A DNA stretch of 64,000 bases, taken from Delphinus delphis (lineage: Eukaryota > Chordata > Mammalia > Artiodactyla > Delphinidae). The stretch spans positions 58,650,080 to 58,714,079 of the forward strand of contig NC_082694.2 in assembly GCF_949987515.2 (NCBI RefSeq), read 5' to 3'. The position numbers were made by a program, and so were the translations under genes. The notes beneath the pieces are model-generated. The model saw only the letters and a program-made list of their open reading frames with translations, was not told the origin of the DNA and searched no databases. Shown here piece after piece: positions 47,355-57,329 of the stretch (the first letter of the stretch is position 1; each line of letters begins with the position of its first letter).

Positions 47355-49265
47355 GTTTATATGTGCATGAGTTGGTATCAACTATTATAATTTGAAAAAA
47401 GACGAAGCCACATCTAAACTCTTAAGTAAATCACAGCAAAATGTTTTTGGAAATTATAAACTAGCATTTGGGGAGGATGGAAAATGACGGCAAAATGAAT
47501 ATTATGGGTAAAAGACAGAGGGTTTATTTTTAAGTTGTAAGATTAAGACTAATAGTCCTGGGGATCAATTGAAATATAGTTGCCAGTGGATGTGTAAAAA
47601 AAGAGTCAAAAAAAAAAAAGTCAGAAGAGCTGGATCAAAAAGGAAAACACATTATAGTAAAAGAAAAGAGAGAAACAGGGGTGGGAAAAGTAATATGAGC
47701 ATATTCTGTTAAACAAAATTAATATGCAATTATGACTATTTGAATATTCATACTATGTAAATTCTTTTTGCAAATGAGATTATAGACTTGCTTGCAAACA
47801 GTAATCGTGCTAAATAAATGTAAGGTGCTATTATTTAAAACAACAACAATAACTAGTGGATAATATTGGCAGCAGTCCCTATTGAAAGCTCAAGCTTCCA
47901 GGAAGATACTATCTATAAAGAAATAAGCAGGAATCACAGCATCCCCACAGCTAGAAGGGGCTTAGAAATGAGAAACATTTCTTTCTGAGTTCTCCCTTGA
48001 ATTGAAATTGATTGGCTTCCTGGACAGTAACATGGCGAGTTTCAGGATGGAGGTTCTGAGGACAGAATCCTCCGGGCTTATGACTGCCCCACAAAGTTTC
48101 TCTGTGGGACCAGGACAAACTTAAACAGTTCAAGTAAATGGCCCTCCAGCTCTGGTCCTTGTAACTGTAAACATGTCTGTGCGGCCCCCGTCCACTCAAG
48201 CCCCTCCTCCCCTTCATCCACAGAGCTGACGAAGCACAAGGAAGTTGAAGTCGCTGTGTTTAGAGCAGTTCTGCAGGACACAGCAAAATCCGAAATGGAT
48301 TGTGACCTGCTGATAATCTTTCACAGCGAACCAAGTGATCATTGATTAAAAATAGCTTTGAACATGTATTGCACATCTATTTCAGGCCTCGTTTTATTTG
48401 GAATGCAAATACTGCTGGAAGCCAGAGCTACAGGAGCAGCAGCTGGAAAGCTACTCAGACATTCTAGCCAATTCTTGTCAAGCCCAGTTGGTGAAATGAA
48501 TGCCATTCTGCGGTCTCCGTGAAGGAGAGACTGTTAATTATGCCCCACTGCCCAGTGGTTTCTATTATGGACACATCTGAAATGAGAGGCTCATTTGAAA
48601 TTCCCAATTTCACTGCTTCCCGGAGCCTAAACCAAGTTTAAAAACTGATTTGCGAGGATGACAGGGTAGTGCATACAAACTGCCTTGCCCACAGACTCCA
48701 GGTAGGGCTCTAATGAAAGTCTGTCCTAGTTTCAAAGGCTCTTTCATGCCCCGGGTGCTCATATTTTCATCGGTATTTCTTACCAGTTCCTAAAATGCAG
48801 TGTTTGGGCAGGCTTCTCAGTAAATAATAAATAAAACACACACACCCATCCCTACACCTCAAGGCGAAGGAATTTAGTTTTCACGGCGCTCTCAACCACC
48901 GCAGGCTGTGATATTTTCATCTCTCTGAAAGGAAGGCAGGCTGGGATCTTGTCTGTTTCGACAGAAAGGCTTTCAAGGAATGTGTATGCTCTGCATCAAA
49001 AGACAGGCTGTTTTTCCTGAGGAAAACTCCTCTCCAAATGATCGCTGACTCCTGTTTTGGCAGCGGGAAGGGTGGAGTGGAGACTGCACTGTGGGCGTTG
49101 CCATCTTTGAGAAGGGAATGAAAACAGATCATCAGACTCAGGGTGGCTATTCGAATCCTACTGGGCTTTACTTTGAGCCAACCAGCCACTTTCTATTTTA
49201 CTTAGACCTCAAGTAACACTGGTCCCTGATCTCCCTATGCTCTTCTATTCCATTTTCCCATGAGA
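47355..49265. other. Unassigned sequence, possibly including conserved noncoding DNA
   Basis: No gene recognised. Around 48360-48680 the sequence looks complex and free of repeats (e.g. GGAATGCAAATACTGC, with the octamer ATGCAAAT). That is compatible with a conserved element but not proof of one. Confidence 0.35.
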
Positions 49266-49269
49266 CCAC

Positions 49270-50025
49270 CGGTGTTCACAGAGCGGAGATCGTCATCTGA
49301 CCAGGCAGCAGCCCAGCATGGAGACGTAGGACCAGGCTCACGTTGGCGAGTCAGGTGTCCTACATGACGCAAGATTGCTACCGAGCAAGGGCTGGCTGCC
49401 CCAGGCGCACAGAAGCCAATATTACGGCATTAGCTTTTGAGAAAAGGAAGAGCTTTATTGTGAGATTGACCGGCAAGGAAACTGGAGACAAAGTTCTCAA
49501 ATCTGTCTCTCTATCCAGGCTTCAGGGCAAAATTTAAGGAGTTAGGGGAATTTCAAACTTGGAAGCTGATTGGCTAGTCTTGAATTAGTCCATATAAGCT
49601 ACTTACGGTGCAGGAGGCCAGATTTTCCTTATTGAAGGACTTCTTGCTTCGTAAAGGGCTCCGGTGGCAACACTTCTATTCTTTGAGTTCTGTGGACTGA
49701 AGATCCTAGGTTCTGGGGTCATCCTGGAGAGGTGGGTTCGCGTCTTGCACATGCGCAGTGCTGCCTCTGTAAAGTAACTCAAGGTTTGATTAATCAACCT
49801 AGTTACAGAGGCAAAACCAGTTTAAGCTGGTGCTGTTTAATTTGATTAATCAACGCTCTGTTTAAGGAGGCAAAACTAGCTGAAGCTGATCAATGTTTTA
49901 CGTGCTGTTTCAATATCAGAATTGCTGGGAAGCTATGTTCCCTTACCCCACCCTCCCTTAAACTGCCTGATGACTTAGATTCATTTTATTCCTTTATGCC
50001 AAACCTTTCAAGACTTCATCCTTAA
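49270..50025 (-). mobile_element. ERV LTR, class I-like, antisense
   Basis: On the minus strand the order is U3, then CCAAT (GATTGGCT on the plus strand, 49568-49575), a TATA-like TTAAATTT (49530-49537), AATAAA (TTTATT at 49454-49459) and a C/G-rich U5 ending near 49270. U3 holds a direct duplication at 49785-49897. I see no internal viral genes beside it, so it is probably a solo LTR. Exact TG...CA ends and TSD were not resolved. Confidence 0.7.
49785..49897 (-). repeat. Duplicated U3 unit in the LTR
   Basis: TTTGATTAATCAAC at 49785 and 49841 and GAGGCAAAAC at 49808 and 49867 show two copies of a 56-59 bp unit. Tandem enhancer units of this size are typical of gammaretrovirus-like U3 regions. 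Confidence 0.7.
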
Positions 50026-50029
50026 AAAA

Positions 50030-51060
50030 AAAAAAAAAGTATAAATGCTCTTAGGAGGAGACAATCATGTTTTATCATTCACTTACCCCTGGTGGCTAAG
50101 TTTCCAAATTTTTTCTGACAGCGGGAATTCTGATGCGGGAAGAAAAGTTAGACTGGAGAGGGTGAGAAGGGGCTGTCCCTAAAGGAAAACACATGATTAA
50201 GGACAATGAAAGTAAACTCCGCTGGAGAACCTTATTCATAATTTGGCCTGGAACTGACCTTGCTTAGTCCAACCTAATTTGTACCAACTACTTGGATGAT
50301 GGATCAACTTTATAGAAATTAGTCTTTGATAAGATTGAGGAAAATCAATCAGCTGAAGAACTTGAAAATTATAGAGAGCAATATACAAGCTTAATTTTAA
50401 AAGTGTTTCTGAGCTGCCTAACAATGTATCAATTAATGGGAGAGATTGTGCCATTCCTTCCCCAGGAAATATTTAAACAGTCTCATTTGTTTCAGACAAT
50501 GGTGCTGACAGGGCTTTTTGGCCTTAGGGAGGTGTGGAACTAAATCAAGCTGGAGGTCCAATCCAGCTCTGAGGTTCTCCTGTTTACTCAGCTATCTCAT
50601 GGAGACTCATGATTCTGACCTAAGGAGCTGAAGTCAATGTGACATTAAAACAGCCAAGCAGGCACACAGATGCCCTCAATTAACAGGATTAGGACCTCAG
50701 GCCACAACTCTTCTGTATCTCTTTGAACTGCCTGGTGTCCAAAGAAGGGACTCCACACTTATCTGGCCTGGACATCTGAGATCCTGCAGTCGAGGTCACT
50801 GTGCAGGATCCCTGGCTCTGGAAACAGCCTTGCTCTGAGCTGCCCAAAGCCCACAGGATAGAAGGTGGTAACTTTAGGGAGTGCCTCTTGCATTTCTCGA
50901 CCATGAAACCAAATGCTCAGAATGGTGCTTCCAGCTGAAGCTGGAACCAAGTCAAGGAAGGGAATGACAAGTTGGGGTCAGATATGGAAACTAGGCAGAA
51001 TCCAGATTTGCTCAAAACTAAGGTTAAGGGTGGAGCCTTGGTTCAGAAACTTAACCAAAA
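50030..51060. other. Unassigned sequence
   Basis: No gene or repeat recognised. Overlapping frames near 50689-51182 on both strands look like chance. Confidence 0.4.
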
Positions 51061-51069
51061 AAAGCATGG

Positions 51070-51290
51070 TGCCATGGAAAGAGCAAGTACTTTGGAAGCA
51101 AACAGACTTGCATTCAAATCCCAGTTCTACTGCAAGATCTTCAGGAATTTCTTTGTTTTATGAGCCTCCATTTTCCTCATAGGTAAAAAGAGGCTAATAG
51201 TTTTTTCTCTGAGAAATTACATGAGAATTAAATTAGATAGAATATGGCAGGGCAGGGAGCTAGGCTCAGAATGGGCATTCTATAAATATA
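51070..51290 (+). repeat. MIR SINE
   Basis: TTGCATTCAAATCCCAGTTCTAC, GAGCCTCCATTTTCCTCATAGG, TACATGAGAATTAAATTAGAT, GGGCATTCTATAAATAT, in MIR order. Confidence 0.8.
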
Positions 51291-51421
51291 AATTATCCTG
51301 CTCCCTACTCCTTGGCCCAGTGACTACAGATTAGAATCAACTGGAAAAATTTTAACCCATTCCTATGCCTGAGTCTCCCCTACCCCAGAGGTTCTGATGT
51401 AATTGACAAGATGCGGTCATC

Positions 51422-51748
51422 TGCGGCGGGCCGCTTCCGACCAGCAGAATAACGAGCCGCCACACGCAAGATTCTTCTCGTATCACACTTTATTGGAGCA
51501 CAGCTTGGTTGAAGAAAGATGGAAGGAAGACCCCGCAATCCTATAGCAGTCTGCTTATATAGGGATTAAGAACATGTGTCGCTCTGTGATTGGCTTTCGC
51601 CGATGGCGCGATTTGTGAGCCAGCATCGGATAGGTCGCTACTTTAAAACCTCATTAGTATACTTAGCGCAAGCGCAGTGGCCACAGGAAGGATGACTCAG
51701 CTTATTTCAGCTTCCTGCCGCGTAGCAGTTAGCTGACCGCGCCCTACA
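51422..51748 (-). mobile_element. Solo ERV LTR (class II-like), antisense
   Basis: 327 bp, begins TG and ends CA on either strand, flanked by GTCATC at 51416-51421 and 51749-51754. A 6-bp TSD is the usual size for betaretrovirus-like (class II, ERVK) elements. On the minus strand: U3 starts TGTAGGGCGCGGTCAGC; CCAAT at 51583-51594 (CTGTGATTGGCT on plus); TATA box at 51551-51562 (CTGCTTATATAG on plus); AATAAA at 51489-51495; short U5 ending CCCGCCGCA. No internal region remains, so LTR-LTR recombination is the likely history. Confidence 0.9.
51551..51594 (-). promoter_or_regulatory. LTR promoter core (CCAAT and TATA)
   Basis: Minus-strand AGCCAATCACAG at 51583-51594 and CTATATAAGCAG at 51551-51562, spaced as in retroviral U3 promoters. 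Transcription would start near 51525 and run leftward. Activity today is not shown by the sequence. Confidence 0.6.
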
Positions 51749-51839
51749 GTCATCAAAATTTTCAAATGTTTTTAAAATCTTTCCAGGAGATTCTAATATT
51801 CCTAAGAGTGAGAACCACTGTCCAAGCATATCAGAATGA

Positions 51840-53070
51840 GTATCACCCTTGGATTTGAGATGTTCTATTATGGTTTAGGCAAATATTTTCTTCTCTGAGG
51901 CTTAATTTCTTTATTATTTTAAGAAGGGGAATAATATTCTGATTTTATAAGATTGTTTTGAATATATCATGAGAGATATTTAATAAAGCTCCTAAAAGAA
52001 GGAACTGACAATTAGTAGATATTCAATGAATATTCATTTTTCTCTTTCTTTCTTGTTATTCGTCAGAGAACACACTTGGCCAAAATATTAATAAAATAAA
52101 TAAGGACAACAGACACGAGATACTGCCAATCAGGCAGTTTTGAAGTTAAGATAATTACTGTCTACCTCAGGCAAAACTTTCTTACCTATCTTGTGGTGGA
52201 ACATGAGGTTAAATCCTAGGATAGGGATGACAAATATGGTGCCCATTTACCCCAGTCCTCCCTGCCATGCTCACGGCAGACATAACTAATCAATTACAGT
52301 ACTCTTTCCTATTGAGCCCTGATGAGGCCACAAAGTCCTTTACTATACAGCTCTCTCGGGCCTACGCGAACAATTAATCAGAGCTAGTACATGTCTTGAA
52401 ACAAATCTGCCATCCTTATTTTAGGTCAGGGCTGCTTTAAGCCTACAAATGTGGCATATTTCAGAGATGATCAAGTGGGTTCCCTGGTCAGAAGGGAGTG
52501 TGTGGCCAGAGATAGAAGCAGACCCTGAGAGCACCCAGCTTTATGCAATCTGATAAGAAAATTAAGCTACTCGAAACGAAAGAGCCAACCCTACACGCTG
52601 CTTGGTGCACTCAAGGGGTCGCTACCTCCCACAGCTTCCAGAAAGAGTTATCAGATTGTTTTCCAAAAGCCAGATTATTTCTTGGATTTAGGAAATGTGA
52701 AAGGAACTGTGGCAGGGTTTCTCCCCTAAGGTGATAGGCAAAGGCTCTGATGAGAAACCCCAAGGAAGCTCAAGTCAGTGGGTGAAAGCCTGACCTTGAT
52801 GCCTACAGGCTTGTCACAGCTGAGACCTCGTGAATGCCAAGGCTGGAGGACTGGTGCAAATAGCTGGGACCCTCGCCTGCTGTGCCTGCCCAAGGACAGC
52901 CAACACTTCGGCAATGGAAGCTTCTGCTAATACTCCTTATGACTGATTGACGCCTTTGAAGGCCATCAGTGTGTTCACTTGTTACAGAGCAGCGTTAGCC
53001 CGTGCTGGGCAACATCGGGAAGGCTTTGAGCTGATTCCACAGCAAGCACAGGTTATCATTCTAATAGCTT
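51840..53070. other. Unassigned sequence
   Basis: No gene or repeat recognised. Frames at 52543-52914 on both strands have no domain. Confidence 0.4.
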
Positions 53071-53091
53071 GTTAAAAGTCTTCTGCTTGGG

Positions 53092-53303
53092 CCGCATAGC
53101 ACAGGGAGATCAGCTCTGTGCTTTGTGACCACCTAGAGGGGTGGGATAGGGAGGGTGGGAGATGCAAGAGGGAGGGGATATGGGGATATATGTATACATA
53201 TAGTTGATTCACTTTGTTATACAGCGGAAACTAACACAACATTGTAAAGCAATTATACTCCAATAAAGATGTTATAATTAATTAATTAATTAAATCCTTA
53301 AAA
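53092..53303 (+). mobile_element. Very short 5'-truncated L1
   Basis: Contains only the last part of the L1 3' UTR (GCATAGCACAGGGAGATCAGC to CCAATAAAGATGTTATAATTAA) and an ATTA-rich tail. Perfect 18-bp TSD AAAAGTCTTCTGCTTGGG at 53074-53091 and 53304-53321, so the insertion is about 212 bp. Confidence 0.97.
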
Positions 53304-53414
53304 AAAAGTCTTCTGCTTGGGACTTTAAATAAAATTGTAACTTGCTCCACTCCATCGTTCCCTTTCTCTTTTTTTAAAGACTCGGTGCTTTTCTCTGTAA
53401 AAATTTAGGAACAG

Positions 53415-53791
53415 GACTTCCCTGGTGACGCAGTGGTGAAGAATCCACCTGCCAATGCAGGGGACACAGGTTCATTCCCTGGTCCGGGAAGATCCCACAT
53501 GCCACAGAGCAACTAAGCCCGGGCGCCACAACTACCGAAGCTCGCGCACTCCAGGGCCCACGAGCCGCAACTACTGAGCCCGCGTGTTGCTACTGAAGCC
53601 CACGTTCCTAGAGCAGACTATCTGTCTGACCATTGATAGATACATGATAGAGCCCGTGCTCCACAACAAGAGAAGCCACCACAATGAGAAGACTTCACAC
53701 TGCAACAAAGAGTAGCCCCAGCTCACCACAACTAGAGAAAGCCCGTGCACAGCAACAAAGGCCCAACGCAGCCAAAAAAAAAAAAAAAAAA
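53415..53791 (+). mobile_element. CHR-1-type SINE with internal foreign insert
   Basis: Long-form CHR body with AAATTTAGGAACAGGA at 53401-53416 and 53792-53807 as TSD (the SINE's own GGACTTCC head overlaps the last bases of the left copy). Between CCTAGAGC and AGAGCCCGTGCTCC lies about 37 bp that is not SINE sequence (53615-53651). Confidence 0.93.
53615..53651. other. Non-SINE insert inside the CHR-1 copy
   Basis: GACTATCTGTCTGACCATTG and following bases (53616-53640) match 55434-55458 with two mismatches over 25 bases. TGATAGATACATG (53634-53646) also occurs at 55147-55159. AGAGC repeats at both edges of the insert. Confidence 0.8.
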
Positions 53792-54214
53792 AAATTTAGG
53801 AACAGGAATTAAGAAATAGAACTACTGCAAATGGAGTAAATGGTTTTGTTCACTTGGGTTTTATCCCTTCAAAATGTGTTGCCTGCTCCCTCTACTTCCC
53901 TTCCCAGCATGGAGAATTCAGCACAGCAACTGAAATCACAGGATGGTGAGAGGGTTGAGGAAGCCATGCAGAGGCATGGATGCAGGGCAGGAGGCGGTGA
54001 GATACAGGGTAAAGAGGCAGGATGTGGAGGTGGTGGGCGGAAGAGACAGCGGGCGTGGTTGGGAGATTGAGCCAATAAGTAAATATACTAGGATAATAGG
54101 AGCCAAAATTCTCATTGCCAGAGAAGGTATTTACAAACATTGAAACAGGAAGTCTAGAAAACCATGAGGGTTTGGATTGAAACCACAGTATCAGTATGAA
54201 CTTAGCTTTTATTA

Positions 54215-54347
54215 TTATGTGTGTTGGTGTGTGTAAATATATACATACACACAGATAAATACAGAAATAGTTACAGATGTATATGTGTGTATGTATATAT
54301 ACACATATTAACACACATATATATCTCATATATATGTGTGTGTGTAC

Positions 54348-54378
<31 letters not shown>
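54215..54378. repeat. TA/CA/TG compound microsatellite
   Basis: Mixed TG, TA and CA dinucleotide runs with a pure (TG) end at about 54352-54378. The long minus-strand frame 53892-54503 owes its length to this tract (His-Thr repeats). Confidence 0.92.
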
Positions 54379-54381
<3 letters not shown>

Positions 54382-54589
54382 TTCCTATGTCTGTCCACGG
54401 AGTGAATGAGCCTAAAAGCAATGACACCCCAGTAGCAATTAAAACATTGAGTGCCCAAATCTTGGTCTCTGAATATACCCTTTATTAAAGGAAACCAGAG
54501 CATTTTCCTTGGGAAAATGGCTGATTCCAGGCGTAGAACAGGGAAAGTACAAGTTGAACCTGAAACATCATCTTATGCCAGAAAATAAG

Positions 54590-55230
54590 GAAATGCTTAA
54601 CAAACAATGGCGACATGCAATAACATGGATGAATCACAAAAACGCAAAAATGTTATGCTGAGTGAAAGAATTGTTACACAAAAGACATATTGTATTATTC
54701 TAGCTACGTGAAGTTCTAGAATGGATATCTATGATGGAAAAAAATCAGAGCAGTGATTGTCTGGTGGGGGAGTGGTGCGGAGGCAGGGAAGTACCCCAGG
54801 GCGGAGGCATGAGGGAACTCGCAGGTACAGTAAAGTTCTCTCTGGACAGAAGTTTGAGTTATGCAGACGCACACATTAGTTAAAACTCATCAAATGGTTC
54901 ACCTAAGATTTGTGCATTTCCTGTGTGTAAATTTTACCTCACAGGGAAAGAAAATGAACTCTAAATAAATATTAAACTATAGTTGTTGATATGTATACTG
55001 AAGCATTTAGGGAAAAATGTACTGACTGATGTCAGCAAATTACTTTGAAATGTGTCCCCAAAAATGAAGTGGATCAATGGTTGCATAGAGAAATAAGTAG
55101 ATTTGTAATAAAGCAAGTATAGTAAAATGTTAACTGTACAATCCGATGATAGATACATGTGTTCCCTGTAGATTTCTTTTATCTGTTCTGTATGTTTAAA
55201 AATTCCCATAATAAAGTGTTGAAAAATTTT
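54590..55230 (+). mobile_element. Ancient L1 (L1M) 3' end
   Basis: ATGGATGAATCACAAAAACGC, GTGATTGTCTGGTGGGGGAG, AAGCAAGTATAGTAAAATGTTAA, AATTCCCATAATAAAGTGTTG follow the L1M terminal order. No coding sequence. Confidence 0.8.
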
Positions 55231-55234
55231 TTAA

Positions 55235-55690
55235 ACCTTGCCATGGACTAAAAGTAAGAGTGGAATGAGCTTATTAAGGTGAAACAGCATAAGGCAAAGA
55301 GCAACCAACTGAGAAGCCCAGACAAATTGCACTGGAGTGTTTCTCCCAAGAGTGTGTCCTAAAAGAAATGAGATATAGGAACATCTATGGGTCAGTTCTT
55401 CCCATCATCCCTAATGTTGAGATCCTTCAGAATGACTATCCGTCTGACCATTGACAGAATACTCTAAACCAACAAATCAACCTAATCATTTTTACTTTCT
55501 CTTCTTCTGAAAGTGTTACCAGTTCATCAAATTGCATGAAAACACCATGTTTGGATATAACTGAATGTCCTTTCATTCCTATTCTAGATCAGTAGTTATC
55601 TACTGGGACTCTGTCTCAGATTTTAATATATCATTTTTTGCTATTGTATTATAATGGTAATGCATGATATACTATATGTAATGTTCTGCT
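55235..55690. other. Unassigned sequence
   Basis: Contains the 25-bp segment (55434-55458) that is also present inside the SINE at 53616. Confidence 0.45.
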
Positions 55691-56265
55691 AGCTGCTTTT
55701 TGCCTGTTATATCCCTGGACAGCTTTCCATGTCAATACATATAAATTACATCATCTGTAAATGGAAACATGATAATTGTGAAGACAAATTTAGTTAATAT
55801 TTATAAATAACTTAGAGCAATGTCTGGCACATAGTAATTGCTTAACTAAGATTAGCTATTTTTATTTCATTGTAAAGATGTTTCATGATTTGAATAATTT
55901 ATTGATGGGCAGGTTACTGTTAGTTTTCCCCAACTACAAATAATGTGGAATTAAACAATCTTAAGCATATGTCTTGATACGTATAAATATTACTAGGATA
56001 AATTCCTAGAAGTGGAAGTTCTGGGTCACAGAGAATGTACCCTGTATCAATTATATATCTATTGTCTCTCAGCCAAACCCCATCCTCCCACACTTTTTTT
56101 TTCCCACCCTGGGGTAGGAATCTGTAAATTCCCTTTCCCAGACTGCCTTACAAGCTGGCTTCTTTTGGGTTTCCAGGAAGATATTGCTAAATCAACCTCC
56201 AAAATGGTTGCATCAGTTTGAATTCCCACCAACAGTGTATCAAAGGGTCTCTTTCCCTACTTAAG
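55690..56265 (-). mobile_element. Old L1 fragment, antisense
   Basis: TAAATTCCTAGAAGTGGAAG, AACCTCCAAAATGGTTGCATC, AATTCCCACCAACAGTGTATC match the reverse complement of old L1 ORF2-end and 3' UTR text. A pyrimidine-rich stretch near 56080-56110 interrupts it. Confidence 0.6.
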
Positions 56266-56317
56266 GAATTTTTAAACAAGAAAAAAATATAGCTAAAGGG
56301 CCTCAATCTAGACCTCC

Positions 56318-56412
56318 TAAGTAAGAATCTTCAAGGGTAGGGCCCAGGCATCTATGTTTTCTAAGAGCATCACAAGTGATTCCAATGCACAGCCAGACAG
56401 GAACCATTGTTC
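56318..56412 (-). mobile_element. MER5-like fragment
   Basis: AGGGTAGGGCCCAGGCATCTATG, GATTCCAATGCACAGCC resemble half of MER5A in reverse. Confidence 0.5.
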
Positions 56413-56419
56413 TAGATCT

Positions 56420-56570
56420 TTGATTCTCAAAGTGCGTCCCTGGACCAGCAGTGTGGGCACCACCTGGGAGTTTGTTAGAAATACAGAATCTCAGGAGCTG
56501 CATCTTAACAAGATCCCCAAGGGATTCAAATGCACATTAAGGCTTGAGAAACACTGCTCTATAAAGGATG
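56420..56570 (-). mobile_element. MER5A-like hAT DNA transposon remnant
   Basis: GATTCTCAAAGTGCGTCCCTGG, TTAGAAATACAGAATCTCAG, GCTTGAGAAACACTG are reverse-complement MER5A hallmarks with both ends present. Confidence 0.8.
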
Positions 56571-57099
56571 CTATCAGATGAGCAGCAATAGATCCAGTTC
56601 TTGTGGGGCCTAAAGCTGATACAATTTGGGGGCCCTTTTTACTGAAAGAAATTCAAAATCACAGACAAGAACTGAGCACAGATTGAACATTTGTTTACAA
56701 TGAAGTGAGAAATCATAATAAAATACTAATTTCTAAAACTGAAAAATTCCACAAACATCACAAAATCCAGGGGGGAAAAATGACAAAACATGTTTCCTAA
56801 CGAGCTGCCTAAAATACATGTATAATATTTTTCTAAATCTGTAGTCATCTCTTTACATGATAAGCCACTTTTTTCTGCAGTCTTTCTGTAAGGAGGTGAG
56901 AAAGACAATTCAGTCTAGCAGAAATTTGTTTTTTCATTATTGATAATTTAGAAAAGTTTTTTCCAACTTCCAACTCATTACAGTGTCATGTAACATTTTT
57001 AGAGTTTTGTCAAATTTGCGCTAAGCTTATCCAGTTTCCTTCACCTATGACCTAAAAGAGTCATGGTATTTCAGGCTTCTTGAGCAGTGGCTAATTTTA

Positions 57100-57313
57100 T
57101 TTTATTTTTTTTATTTTTTGCTGTACGCGGGCCTCTCACTGTTGTGGCCTCTTCTGTTGCGAAGCACAGGCTCCGGACGCGCAGGCTCAGCGGCCATGGC
57201 TCACGGGCCCAGCTGCTCCGCAGCATGTGGGATCCTCCCGGACCGGGGCACGAACCCGTGTCCCCTGCATCGGCAGGCGGACTCCCAACCACTGCGCCAC
57301 GAGGGAAGCCCAT
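57100..57313 (-). mobile_element. CHR-2-type SINE, antisense
   Basis: T-rich tail, then GCTGTACGCGGGCCTCTCAC, ending GCGCCACGAGGGAAGCCCAT. Perfect 15-bp TSD CAGTGGCTAATTTTA at 57085-57099 and 57314-57328. Confidence 0.95.
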
Positions 57314-57329
57314 CAGTGGCTAATTTTAA

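Larger units (their letters stand above)
51320..51835 (+). mobile_element. MER5-like DNA transposon remnant split by an ERV LTR
   Basis: Left half GATTAGAATCAACTGGAAAA ... CCCCAGAGGTTCTGATGTAA, right half CCAGGAGATTCTAATATTCC and GAGTGAGAACCACTG. The two halves join into one MER5-like copy when the LTR at 51422-51748 and one TSD are removed. Confidence 0.7.

Noticed and set aside
53892..54503. 203-codon minus-strand open frame
   Set aside because: Its length comes from a dinucleotide microsatellite (His-Thr runs). No domain.
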